Part shown: one piece after another, positions 1-7,754 of the stretch
Layout of the letters: each line of letters starts with the position of its first letter
Position numbering within the stretch: the stretch's first letter is position 1
DNA from: Paenibacillus auburnensis
GTDB lineage: Bacteria > Bacillota > Bacilli > Paenibacillales > Paenibacillaceae
Assembly: GCF_927798115.1 (NCBI RefSeq)
Contig: NZ_CAKMMG010000010.1
Span: forward strand, 1 to 64,000
Direction: 5' to 3'
DNA: 64,000 nucleotides
Translations under genes and position numbers: made by a program
The notes under the pieces: generated by a model
The model's database searches: none
Told to the model about the DNA's origin: nothing
What the model saw: only the letters and a program-made list of their open reading frames with translations

Positions 1-44
1 ATCTCATATGAATACGTTGTGAACTTTTGTCCTTTTTTCACCAT

Positions 45-114
45 AAAAAATGCACCCCTTAGATTTCATCGGATAAACCAGGGGTTTATTCCAATGTCTA
101 TTCTAAGGGGTGCA
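45..114 (-). terminator. Intrinsic terminator of the AEC permease gene
   Basis: On the minus strand, 13-base arms TGCACCCCTTAGA/TCTAAGGGGTGCA (51-63 and 102-114) are followed by six T's. A second hairpin (ATAAACC/GGTTTAT, 73-79 and 83-89) is nested in the loop. The T-run direction makes this a terminator for the leftward gene ending at 163. Confidence 0.75.
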
Positions 115-162
115 CTTCACAGAGAAGGAGGGGCTTTGTTTGTCGTCCTGCCTGTAAGCCGG

Positions 163-1092
163 TCAGACGCTGCCTACCGCGGCAATCAGCACCGGGAGTA
201 CAAGGAAGGAAGCCAGCGTGGTCCAGACTATACAGCGCGAGACCAGCGAAGGCGAGCTGCCGAAGCGTTCAGCCAGCACGACGGAATTGACAGCGACCGG
301 CATGGAAGCCAGGATGAGCAGCACCGAGAACAGTGTGCCGGTGATATTCAGCAGGAGCAGAACGAGCAAGGCGATTAGCGGAGCCAGCAGTAGCCGGACG
401 GTCAAGCCCGTCCAGAAGGCGAGCTGCACATTGCGCTCCGTGTGGGCAGCCTTGACCTTGACCATCTGGGCACCGAGGATTGCCAGGACCACCGGCGAAT
501 ACGCCCCGGCCACCATGGACACCCCTGTGGCCAGCTCATGCGGCAGCTGCAGGCCGAGCGCCCGCAGCAGAAAAGCCAGAATCGCCGCGTAGATGGCCGG
601 CAGGGCGAACACCGATTTCACGGCGCTGCGGACGTTAAACTGCGACCTAGCCGCGAAATACACGCCGATCGTATTGACGATGACCATCTGGGCGATGACA
701 TAGACGGATGCCTTGTCGAGACCCAGCTGGCCGAAGGCCAGCAGTACGAGCGGCAGCCCGTAATTCACGCTGTTGGTAAAGGTGGAGATCAGGGTCAGTC
801 CGGCTGCTTCCGGCGGGGCCAGTCTCAGGATCCGGCCGAGCAGTACCGCCACGATCCATAAGAACAGCAGGTTCAGCAGCGCAAAGGCAAGCGTTTTATA
901 CACATCATCAAGGGAAATCTCAGCCTTAGCCAGCGTATCCAGAATGATCGCGGGGCTCAAAAAATACAGATAAAGCGTCAGCAACGGCTTAGTGTCTAAA
1001 TTCTTGTAACGGCCCAGCAGCGCACCGGCAGTGACGGGAATGGACAGCGGCACAATGACCTCTACTAAAGTTGACAACACAGTCTGAATCAC
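163..1092 (-). CDS. AEC-family (auxin efflux carrier-like) transporter
   Basis: This is a 309-residue, very hydrophobic protein with about ten membrane segments. It has the usual AEC layout: two bundles of five helices with a polar linker around residues 150-165. The motif PLSIPVTAGALLGR near the N-terminus and the GLPLVLLAFG stretch near residue 115 are typical. Bacterial members export or import small carboxylates such as malate; nothing here fixes the substrate. It is transcribed leftwards as a single gene and ends just before a strong nested terminator. The HxlR gene to the right is divergent. The family call is good, the substrate unknown. Confidence 0.8.
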   Translation of the reverse strand: MIQTVLSTLVEVIVPLSIPVTAGALLGRYKNLDTKPLLTLYLYFLSPAIILDTLAKAEISLDDVYKTLAFALLNLLFLWIVAVLLGRILRLAPPEAAGLTLISTFTNSVNYGLPLVLLAFGQLGLDKASVYVIAQMVIVNTIGVYFAARSQFNVRSAVKSVFALPAIYAAILAFLLRALGLQLPHELATGVSMVAGAYSPVVLAILGAQMVKVKAAHTERNVQLAFWTGLTVRLLLAPLIALLVLLLLNITGTLFSVLLILASMPVAVNSVVLAERFGSSPSLVSRCIVWTTLASFLVLPVLIAAVGSV

Positions 1093-1264
1093 GGCCAGGA
1101 CTCCTCTGTTCTATAGTTAATCCTTACTATACCTCCGTGAACAGGAGCCGTCTAAGATATGGAAACAATATGCTTAATAGACACTGCCTATGGCCGCACA
1201 TTACTTCCCATAAGATAGTATTGTGCTATGATAGACAAAAACATCGTTTCCAGGAGGAGACTGA

Positions 1265-1609
1265 ATGAATATGAACGGACCAGAGCCTGTCATTCTGACC
1301 AAAGGCGTACCGGGCGAGCCCTGCCCCATTGCCAAGACACTTGATGTCATCGGCACTAAGTGGACCTTTCTGATAATCCGTGACCTGCTGATCGAAGGCA
1401 CCCTGCGGTTCAGTGATCTGCTGAAATCGCTGGAGGGGATCAGCCCGAAGACACTGTCGCTGCGGCTCCGCGAGCTGGAGAACCACGGCATCGTTGAACG
1501 GACGGTGTATCCCGAGGTTCCGCCGCGCGTGGAATATACGTTGACCCCTAAAGGCATACAGCTGGAAGGGATTTTTATCGAGCTCAAAAGATACGGCCTG
1601 GCGCTCTAA
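1265..1609 (+). CDS. HxlR/DUF24-family transcriptional regulator
   Basis: This 114-residue winged-helix protein matches HxlR in length and motifs. There is a conserved Cys20 in the PCPIAKTLDVIG segment, a recognition region around SPKTLSLRLRELE, and a C-terminal wing ending in TPKGIQLEGIF. Cys at this position is the redox or electrophile sensor in several HxlR proteins (QorR, HypR, YodB), so a similar role is plausible. The ATG at 1265 follows an AGGAGGAGA ribosome site. The SDR gene lies 194 bases downstream on the same strand behind its own palindrome, which suggests the pair is regulator and target. Confidence 0.85.
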   Translation: MNMNGPEPVILTKGVPGEPCPIAKTLDVIGTKWTFLIIRDLLIEGTLRFSDLLKSLEGISPKTLSLRLRELENHGIVERTVYPEVPPRVEYTLTPKGIQLEGIFIELKRYGLAL

Positions 1610-1720
1610 GAAGAAACAGCTTCGCCTTCCGCTCAGACATTTAAAATTCCCTAAAAAAAGTTTTAGTCCGCAGCGCAGCGGCAGCACAAAACTAACCTTT
1701 CGGAAACTGTATGTCGAAAA

Positions 1721-1750
1721 GGTAACTACTTCCCTAAAGGAAGTTATGGG
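1721..1750. promoter_or_regulatory. Candidate HxlR operator upstream of the SDR gene
   Basis: An imperfect palindrome contains the perfect core ACTTCC-CTAAA-GGAAGT (1728-1744) and GTAACTA/AGTTA half-sites. GTAACTA also occurs in the perfect palindrome at 22923-22941, upstream of a QorB-like gene. The site lies between the HxlR gene and the SDR gene. Binding is an inference. Confidence 0.5.
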
Positions 1751-1803
1751 AATATACTCTCCTCAAAGAGCAGCACAAACTTATCTTTAGAGGAGGAATC
1801 ATT

Positions 1804-2523
1804 ATGTTAGCAGGACAAAAGATAGTTATTATCGGCGGGAGTTCGGGGATTGGACTGGAGACGGCAAAACGCGCGGCATCCCAAGGCGCGGAGCTTATTA
1901 TCGCCAGCCGCTCCCGGCAGAAGCTGGAGCAGGCCAAGGCGGTAATCGGTGATAACGCGAAAGTCAGCACCTATACGCTGGATGTGACGGATGAGGAGCA
2001 GGTGCAGTCTTTTTTTGCGGAAACTGGAGTCTTCGATCATCTGGTTGTCAGCGCAGCGGAAACGGGCGGCGGGGCTTTTCTGACTACGCCTACGAGTGCT
2101 GCGCGCGGGCTGTTCGAGAATAAATTCTGGGGCCAGTATTATGCGGCCAAGTATGGAGCGCCGAAGCTGAACCCGCAGGGGTCCATTACCCTGTTCTCAG
2201 GTATTGTGGCCTTCAAGTCCATGTCCGGCTCATCAGTGCTTGGTGCGGTGAACGCCGCGGTTGCCAATCTGGGACAGACTTTGGCTCTGGAGCTGGCTCC
2301 GCTGCGGGTGAATGTGGTCTCCCCGGGAATTATCGATACCCCTTCCCGCGCAGGAATGGCGGAAGCAGCCCGCAGCGCGTTCTACAGCAGTACGGCTGCC
2401 AAGCTGCCGGTGCAGCGCATTGGTACAGCAGAGGATGTGGCGGAAGCGGTTCTTTATCTGATTCATAACGGCTTTGTAACAGGCACGGTACTCCATGCAG
2501 ATGGCGGGCACCGCCTGATTTAA
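1804..2523 (+). CDS. SDR-fold protein lacking the usual Tyr-Lys pair
   Basis: This 239-residue Rossmann protein has the nucleotide-binding motif GGSSGIG at residues 11-17 and the late VNVVSPGIIDTP segment of classical short-chain dehydrogenases. Where the catalytic YxxxK normally sits, it reads LGAVNAAV, so both Tyr and Lys are absent. A subgroup of bacterial SDRs shows the same change; they may use other residues or have a non-enzymatic role. Start ATG 1804 follows AGAGGAGG. A strong hairpin ends the transcript. It is probably controlled by the HxlR gene upstream. Substrate unknown. Confidence 0.8.
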   Translation: MLAGQKIVIIGGSSGIGLETAKRAASQGAELIIASRSRQKLEQAKAVIGDNAKVSTYTLDVTDEEQVQSFFAETGVFDHLVVSAAETGGGAFLTTPTSAARGLFENKFWGQYYAAKYGAPKLNPQGSITLFSGIVAFKSMSGSSVLGAVNAAVANLGQTLALELAPLRVNVVSPGIIDTPSRAGMAEAARSAFYSSTAAKLPVQRIGTAEDVAEAVLYLIHNGFVTGTVLHADGGHRLI

Positions 2524-2539
2524 GACCATATATTTAGAC

Positions 2540-2584
2540 AAAAATCCCTGTCCCCCGGCATGTAGTCAGGGAACAGGGATTTTT
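2540..2584. terminator. Bidirectional terminator between SDR and greA
   Basis: Arms AAAAATCCCTGT (2540-2551) and ACAGGGATTTTT (2573-2584) form a hairpin with A-tract and T-tract on either side. It can serve both convergent genes. Confidence 0.85.
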
Positions 2585-2586
2585 CA

Positions 2587-3066
2587 TTACAGGGCTTTGA
2601 TCTCCAGCAGCTCATATTTAATGACGCCCATTGGAGCATTCACGCTGATAATGTCGCCTACTTTTTTACCGATAAGCTCTTTGCCCAGCGGGCTTTCGTA
2701 CGAAATCTTATTGTCCAGCACATCAGCCTCAGCCGGTCCGACCACTCTATATTCGATTCTTTCCGAGTATTCCACATCATTCAGAATCACGATGGAACCT
2801 ACGCTTACTGCACTCAGATCCATGCTGCTGGCATCGACGATCTGGGCTTTGGTCAGCATTTTCTCCAGAATCATGATGCGGGTCTCCATGAATGACTGAT
2901 CTTCCTTGGCCGAGTGATATTCACTGTTCTCCTTCAGGTCCCCATAGCTGATCGCCAGCTTAAGCCGGGCCGCAAGCTCTTTGCGCCCTACTTCCTTGAG
3001 TTCCCTAAGCTCTTCCTCGAGCTTGGCCAAACCTTCTTTGGTCAAGAATACTTCTTCATTGGACAT
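2587..3066 (-). CDS. greA: Transcription elongation factor GreA
   Basis: At 159 residues this matches GreA in full. An N-terminal coiled coil (residues about 1-75) carries the SYGDLKENSEYHSAKEDQ tip, whose acidic residues enter the RNA polymerase secondary channel and stimulate transcript cleavage. The C-terminal FKBP-like domain has GSIVILNDVEYSERIEYRVV and the closing SPLGKELIGKKVGD motif. GreA rescues backtracked polymerase. It is a monocistronic leftward gene with a convergent terminator. Paenibacillus genomes often carry more than one Gre-type protein, so this may be one of several. Confidence 0.93.
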   Translation of the reverse strand: MSNEEVFLTKEGLAKLEEELRELKEVGRKELAARLKLAISYGDLKENSEYHSAKEDQSFMETRIMILEKMLTKAQIVDASSMDLSAVSVGSIVILNDVEYSERIEYRVVGPAEADVLDNKISYESPLGKELIGKKVGDIISVNAPMGVIKYELLEIKAL

Positions 3067-3168
3067 GTCTCACAACTCCTATTTTTGCCTGCTTTATTGT
3101 ATTCTACCCCATATTTCCTAAACATGCGAAATAATAAGTGGAGAACACACTACAGAGGCGTCCAATCC

Positions 3169-4668
3169 TTACACATTCACTTCCTGGTTGGCGGATGCAG
3201 ATTTCACTGCGGCTGCGGAGGCTCCGCCCTGCCCTCCGCCAGTTCTGAGCAGGAAGGTCAGCGGAATGGCGAGCAGGCCGACTACGGTGGCAATGAGGAA
3301 GATGTCCTGCACGCTCATTGTCATTCCTTGTGCTTTCAGCAAGGAGCCGGCAGCAGAAGCCGATCCACCCGTCAGCTCCTTCAGATGCACAAGGGACCGC
3401 GAAGACAGCAGTGAGCTGAACACGGCTATGGATAGTGCCCCCGTCGCCTGGCGGACCCAGTTCGTAACGGAAGAGGCATGGCCGGTGATCTGTTTCGGCA
3501 CGGCAGACATCCCGGCGTTAGTCACCGGCATAAAAGCCAGGGCAATCCCTATATTGCGCAGTGTCATCAGCAGGGCAATATACGTATGGGTAGCAGCCAG
3601 TGTAATGTGGCTGAGCTCCCAGGTCGAAATGCTAAGCAGCAGAATACCGCTGAGAATCAGCCAGAACGGGCCGACTTTGGAATACAGCTTGCCGACCACG
3701 GGCGACAATACCGCCATGACGATGGAACCGGGCAGCAGTACCAGTGCGGTCTTCAGCGGAGTAGACTGCTGGATATCCTGCAGGAATACCGGAATCAGGA
3801 ACGTCCCCGAATAGAGGGCGACGGTGATGATGCAGTTAATGATCAGGCTGTACGTGAAGCGGTTCTGCCGGAAGACGGTCAGGTTCAGCAGCGGCTCCTT
3901 CAGGGACAGCTCTCTGCGGATGAAATAAGCCAGGGTGATGCACCCGGTAACCAGCAGCGAGAGCGTCTTCCAGGAGGTCCAGCCCCAGGCATTGCCTTTA
4001 TTAAAGGCCAGAATAATGAAGGCACTGCTGAGAATAACTGTTACAAAGCCCGGCAGATCGAAGCTTCTGGAAACTCCGGCGCTCCGCTGGAAAGGCAGGC
4101 ATTTAAGGGCTACTACAATGGCTATAATCCCTATAGGCAGGTTAATGAGGAACAGGGACTCCCAGCCGAAATAGCCGGTCAGCCAGCCGCCCAGCGTGGG
4201 TCCGAATGCCGGGGCCAGCATGGAGGAAAGACTCCACAGGCTCATGGCGAAGGCCTGCTTCTCCTTGGCGATGAACTGATAGATCATCGTCATGGTCGTA
4301 GGAATAATCAGCCCCCCGAAAACCCCCTGGAGAATCCGGAAGGTAATGAGTGAATGAATGCTCCAGGATACGGTACACAGTCCGGAGAACAGGGTAAAGC
4401 CCGACAACGCAAATACGTACAAATATTTGTAGCTCCACTTGTCGCCAAAATAGCCGACAACCGGAGCAACCACTCCGGTGGCCAGCAGGTAACCGGTAAT
4501 CATCCACTGGACGGTGCTGATTTCCGCATGAAAATCCTTCAGGAATACCGGAAAAGCTACATTAATGGTCGTAGTGCTCAGGATCGCCATGAAATTGCCG
4601 AAAAATATCGCCAGTATAATAAGCCAGAACGATGAAGCATTTGCCTTTTGCTGATTCAATGGGTTCAC
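3169..4668 (-). CDS. DHA2-type MFS multidrug exporter (EmrB/QacA-like)
   Basis: This 499-residue protein has about 14 predicted membrane helices, the DHA2 drug:proton antiporter size. The N-terminal half carries TTTINVAFPVFLKDFHAE and VQWMITGYLLATGVVAPVVG (helix 1 and motif D), then GDKWSYKYLYVFALSGF (motif A). FGPTLGGWLTGYFGWESLF is motif C, the antiporter signature. The start appears to be GTG at 4668 with a weak ribosome site. It is divergent from a MarR gene, and the gap holds two identical palindromes overlapping TATAAT boxes, so MarR repression is likely. Substrate is unknown. No terminator is obvious downstream. Confidence 0.88.
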   Translation of the reverse strand: MNPLNQQKANASSFWLIILAIFFGNFMAILSTTTINVAFPVFLKDFHAEISTVQWMITGYLLATGVVAPVVGYFGDKWSYKYLYVFALSGFTLFSGLCTVSWSIHSLITFRILQGVFGGLIIPTTMTMIYQFIAKEKQAFAMSLWSLSSMLAPAFGPTLGGWLTGYFGWESLFLINLPIGIIAIVVALKCLPFQRSAGVSRSFDLPGFVTVILSSAFIILAFNKGNAWGWTSWKTLSLLVTGCITLAYFIRRELSLKEPLLNLTVFRQNRFTYSLIINCIITVALYSGTFLIPVFLQDIQQSTPLKTALVLLPGSIVMAVLSPVVGKLYSKVGPFWLILSGILLLSISTWELSHITLAATHTYIALLMTLRNIGIALAFMPVTNAGMSAVPKQITGHASSVTNWVRQATGALSIAVFSSLLSSRSLVHLKELTGGSASAAGSLLKAQGMTMSVQDIFLIATVVGLLAIPLTFLLRTGGGQGGASAAAVKSASANQEVNV

Positions 4669-4692
4669 TTCAGCTTTCTATAATAAAATAGG

Positions 4693-4728
4693 TGTATAAT
4701 ACAATTAATAATATATGTGTATTATACA
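4693..4728. promoter_or_regulatory. Twin MarR operator palindromes over divergent -10 boxes
   Basis: TGTATAATACA (4693-4703) and TGTATTATACA (4718-4728) are each palindromic, apart from their central base, and are reverse complements, centred 25 bases apart. Each contains a TATAAT box in one orientation, so a bound MarR dimer would cover a -10 element of each divergent promoter. Confidence 0.75.
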
Positions 4729-4857
4729 ACTATTGATTTGAAAGTCAATGTGACTTGTTTCATGGCACTTTCAAAACAGCCGGCCATTTTTAACCGTGCA
4801 CCTGTATTTTCACTTATACTATGGAGAAGAGTATTGAACAAAGGACTGAATAATCCA

Positions 4858-5274
4858 ATGGATGAAAAAAATCTTGATGCCCTTAACAATGAAATGATGA
4901 CCCTGATACGCCGTTCCACGCTGGACAAGAAGCATGGCGGGCTGGACCGCTCGTCCTATACCCTGCTCCATTATCTCTCCAGGCACGATAAGGCCGGCGT
5001 TAAGGCGCTGGCCGAAGAGCTTGGACTGGACACCTCAACCATCAGCAGACAGACCGCTGTGCTGGAGAGCAAGGACTATGTCGTACGCATTCCTGATCCG
5101 CAGGACGGAAGATCAAGCTATTTTCAGATTACAGAGTTTGGGACGCAGACCCTAGCCAATGCCCGGCGGCTCCGCCTGCAGCGGTATGAGGAGATTTTCG
5201 AAGATTGGTCACCTGAGGAATGCCAAACATTCCGCATGTTGCTGGCCAAACTTAACCGTAAGCTGACGGAATAG
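4858..5274 (+). CDS. MarR-family transcriptional regulator
   Basis: The start is taken at ATG 4858, giving 138 residues, the usual MarR length. The open frame continues upstream to GTG 4717, but that start lies inside the operator palindrome and has no ribosome site. Winged-helix motifs are clear: VKALAEELGLDTSTISRQ (recognition helix), then the wing around VVRIPDPQDGRSSYFQIT with the DxRS turn. It probably represses the divergent MFS exporter and itself through the two palindromes in the gap. The ligand is unknown. Confidence 0.88.
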   Translation: MDEKNLDALNNEMMTLIRRSTLDKKHGGLDRSSYTLLHYLSRHDKAGVKALAEELGLDTSTISRQTAVLESKDYVVRIPDPQDGRSSYFQITEFGTQTLANARRLRLQRYEEIFEDWSPEECQTFRMLLAKLNRKLTE

Positions 5275-5367
5275 TTCCTCTCCCTTAAAAGGATTGACGA
5301 AAGCAGATCCAGCTGGTAGATTAGATTAAATTAATCATACGATTCGACTCGGAATTACATTTTAGCC

Positions 5368-5386
5368 AAAGGGGCTGATCCCTATT
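5368..5386 (+). promoter_or_regulatory. Ribosome site and probable AUU start of the ATP-grasp gene
   Basis: AAAGGGG (5368-5374) stands nine bases before ATT at 5384. An in-frame TAG at 5363 closes the frame upstream, and no ATG, GTG or TTG occurs between that stop and GTG 5465. The 27 codons in between encode the expected ATP-grasp N-terminus. Confidence 0.65.
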
Positions 5387-6553
5387 AACTTTGTTTTCTT
5401 TTCCCCTCATTTCCCTAAGAACAGTGCCGACTTCTGTACCCAGCTGCAGCGCCAGGGGGTCATCGTGCTCGGGATTGGTGACGCCGAATACGCCCATTTA
5501 GAGGACAAGCTGCAGCTCGCGCTTACGGAATATTACAAGGTGTCAGATCTGGAGAATTATGAGGAGATTCTGCGGGCCGTCGGCTATTTCACACATAAAT
5601 ACGGCAAAATCGACCGCTTCGAGTCGCTGAACGAATACTGGCTGGAGCAGGACGCGAATATCCGGACCGACTTCAACATTTACGGCACGAAGAACGATTT
5701 CGTCGCTAACCTGAAGCAGAAGTCCAAGATGAAAGAGTTTTTCCGCAAAAGCGGGGTAAGCACCGTCCAGTTTTCGACCGGAACTACCCGCGACAGTGTA
5801 GATGAATTCATTCGCAGTGCCGGATTCCCGCTGGTGGTGAAGCCGGACCTCGGTTCCGGAGCCAGCAATACTTACAAAATCAGCAATGAGGATGAGCTGC
5901 AGCACTTTTTTGATACGAAGCCGGAGGGTGTTTCCTTTATTATCGAGGAATTCATTGACGGGGTAATCCTCACCTATGACGGGCTGGTGGATATCCACGG
6001 GGAAGTGCGGTTCGCCGTCAGCCATCTGTTCGAGAACAGCGTGATGGAGGTCGTCAACACCGATAACCATCTCTACTATTTCTGTCTGAAGGAGATCAGT
6101 CCTGAGGTCGAGGAGGCCGGACGGAGTATCCTGAAGGCTTTTGACATCCGGGAGCGCTTCTTCCATATTGAGCTGTTCAAGTCGAATAAAGACGGCCGGA
6201 TCATCGCACTTGAGGTGAATATGCGTCCGCCCGGTGCGTGGATGACCGATGCCATTAACTTCTCATACGATATCGATGTGTATAAGGAATGGGCGGGTAT
6301 GATCGCAAAGGATGAAGTCGGCGGCCCGTATGAAGGCAAATATTATACCGGCTATGCCAGCCGCAAGCGGCACAAGCATTACACGCACAGCCATGAAGAC
6401 ATTTACCGTACCTACGGCGATAAGATTGTGAATTACGCCGAGATCGAAGAGGTATTCAGCAGAGCGATGGGCAACAGCGCCTATCAGTTCCGTTCTCCAT
6501 CCTTAGAGGATGTCAGGGAGATCGTAAGGTATATACAACAAGAAGAGGGATAG
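5384..6553 (+). CDS. ATP-grasp carboxylate-amine ligase-like protein (AUU start)
   Basis: Read from ATT 5384 the protein has 389 residues. Its N-terminus (NFVFFSPHFPKNSADFC) is a typical pre-ATP-grasp beta strand. The conventional GTG at 5465 would delete this strand. ATP-grasp features follow: KMKEFFRKSGV, the lysine-bearing FPLVVKPDLGSGASNT, the FIIEEFIDGVI hinge, and IALEVNMRPPGAWMTDA with the metal-binding Glu and Asn. Such enzymes join a carboxylate to an amine or thiol via an acylphosphate; substrates are unknown. An esterase gene starts 13 bases downstream, so the two are probably one operon. Confidence 0.82.
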   Translation: MNFVFFSPHFPKNSADFCTQLQRQGVIVLGIGDAEYAHLEDKLQLALTEYYKVSDLENYEEILRAVGYFTHKYGKIDRFESLNEYWLEQDANIRTDFNIYGTKNDFVANLKQKSKMKEFFRKSGVSTVQFSTGTTRDSVDEFIRSAGFPLVVKPDLGSGASNTYKISNEDELQHFFDTKPEGVSFIIEEFIDGVILTYDGLVDIHGEVRFAVSHLFENSVMEVVNTDNHLYYFCLKEISPEVEEAGRSILKAFDIRERFFHIELFKSNKDGRIIALEVNMRPPGAWMTDAINFSYDIDVYKEWAGMIAKDEVGGPYEGKYYTGYASRKRHKHYTHSHEDIYRTYGDKIVNYAEIEEVFSRAMGNSAYQFRSPSLEDVREIVRYIQQEEG

Positions 6554-6566
6554 GATGTGTTAATGG

Positions 6567-7316
6567 ATGAAGACAAGCTACCGCAAGGAATACAGCCGTC
6601 ACCTGCAGAGGGACATGGAGTATAAAGTATACGGCCACGCCGGCAAACCGATGCTTGTCTTCCCTACCTCGCTCGGAAGATTCTATCAGTACGAGGATTC
6701 CGGGATGATCGAAACGCTCTCCGAATTTATCGAAGCCGGTAAGCTGCAGATCTGGGCCTGTGACAGCATTGATGAGGAGACCTTTTTCTCCTCCCACTGG
6801 AACCATGAGGACAAGGCCATCCGGCATGAGCAGTACGATAAGTATATTACGCAGGAGCTGATTCCAGGCATTCTGGGCGAGAGCAAATGGAACAATGGCG
6901 GGGACGACCAGAAAATCCTCATTTCCGGCTGCTCCATGGGCGCGTACTACAGCGCCAGCTTCTTTTTCCGTTATCCGCACTTTTTCGATACCTTAATTGC
7001 CCTGAGCGGCGTCTATTCCACCTATTATTTCTTCGGCGACTATATGAGCGAGAACGTCTACTTCAATTCTCCGCTCCACTACCTGCCCGGCCTGAATGAT
7101 GAGCATTATCTCGGTCAATACCGCAGCAGCAATATCATCCTCTGTGTCGGACAAGGAGCCTATGAAGACGAGATGCTTCATGAGACGCGTCTGCTCCAGG
7201 ACCTGCTGCAGCGCAAGGGCATTCCTGCACGGATTGACTATTGGGGCCATGATGTGAACCACGACTGGCCCTGGTGGAACAAGCAGATTCATTATTATGT
7301 CAGCAGTTGTCTCTGA
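6567..7316 (+). CDS. Esterase D/YbbA-type alpha/beta hydrolase
   Basis: This 249-residue alpha/beta hydrolase resembles the bacterial esterase family. The nucleophile elbow is GCSMG in ILISGCSMGAYYS near residue 117. A conserved SGVYS strand follows, and a late His lies in YWGHDVNHDWPWW. It opens with RHLQRDMEYKVYGHAGKP, common to this group. It is only 13 bases behind the ATP-grasp gene and shares a terminator, so a joint pathway is plausible: the hydrolase could cleave or activate the ligase product. The natural substrate is not known. Confidence 0.8.
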   Translation: MKTSYRKEYSRHLQRDMEYKVYGHAGKPMLVFPTSLGRFYQYEDSGMIETLSEFIEAGKLQIWACDSIDEETFFSSHWNHEDKAIRHEQYDKYITQELIPGILGESKWNNGGDDQKILISGCSMGAYYSASFFFRYPHFFDTLIALSGVYSTYYFFGDYMSENVYFNSPLHYLPGLNDEHYLGQYRSSNIILCVGQGAYEDEMLHETRLLQDLLQRKGIPARIDYWGHDVNHDWPWWNKQIHYYVSSCL

Positions 7317-7336
7317 TCTTCGCTTATCGCAGCCAA

Positions 7337-7365
7337 AAAGCCCCGGGCTAGATGCCCGGGGCTTT
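7337..7365. terminator. Terminator after the ATP-grasp/esterase operon
   Basis: Arms AAAGCCCCGGGC and GCCCGGGGCTTT (7337-7348, 7354-7365) form a perfect GC-rich hairpin with flanking A and T runs. It can act in both directions between the convergent genes. Confidence 0.85.
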
Positions 7366-7376
7366 CTTGTGTTCTG

Positions 7377-7664
7377 TTATTCCGGCAGATGCTCTTTGCA
7401 GAACTGAGCCAGCTCAGCTTCCTCGTCCTCTTCCAGATCGAACTCCAGCAGCTTGCCGGTGGTCGTTTCCAGCAGATCGCAGGAGACTACCTTAACGTCT
7501 CCCTCTTCGACTTTGATCACTGCCCGGGCAGATACGCCGTTCTCTTCGTATAACTCGTCCTCTTCCGGCACATCCAGATTGACGACGAACTCATATCGCT
7601 TGCCGCTCAGAATACCAAAAGGGTCTTTAATATTCTCAACGGTGTAACTCGTAAATGTCAGCAC
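7377..7664 (-). CDS. Small acidic protein, DUF6509-like
   Basis: A 95-residue acidic protein without a signal peptide or membrane segment. It begins MLTFTSYTVENIKDPFGIL and continues with RYEFVVNLDVPEEDELYEENG, which I recognise as a Bacillales family of unknown function, probably DUF6509. The C-terminus is rich in Glu and Asp (LEFDLEEDEEAELAQFC). It is a monocistronic leftward gene lying between two terminator-like hairpins. No function can be proposed from sequence. Confidence 0.65.
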   Translation of the reverse strand: MLTFTSYTVENIKDPFGILSGKRYEFVVNLDVPEEDELYEENGVSARAVIKVEEGDVKVVSCDLLETTTGKLLEFDLEEDEEAELAQFCKEHLPE

Positions 7665-7721
7665 TGCGCATTCCTCTTTTCCTGAATCTCTGCTGAGGCT
7701 ATTGTATCACAAAATCAGGAA

Positions 7722-7737
7722 CGGGCAATGATGCCCG
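7722..7737 (-). terminator. Possible terminator of the rlmN-family gene
   Basis: CGGGCA/TGCCCG arms with an ATGA loop lie just beyond the gene's stop codon. The T-rich tail on the minus strand (CCTGATTTTG) is interrupted, so it may be weak. Confidence 0.4.
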
Positions 7738-7754
7738 GGCAGAGCAGCTTCAGC

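Noticed and set aside
3188..4353. Long frames opposite the MFS exporter
   Set aside because: Antisense shadows of a well-supported membrane protein gene; no start signals.
4717..4857. Longer MarR N-terminus from GTG 4717
   Set aside because: That codon lies inside the operator palindrome, no ribosome site precedes it, and the extra 47 residues do not look like MarR.
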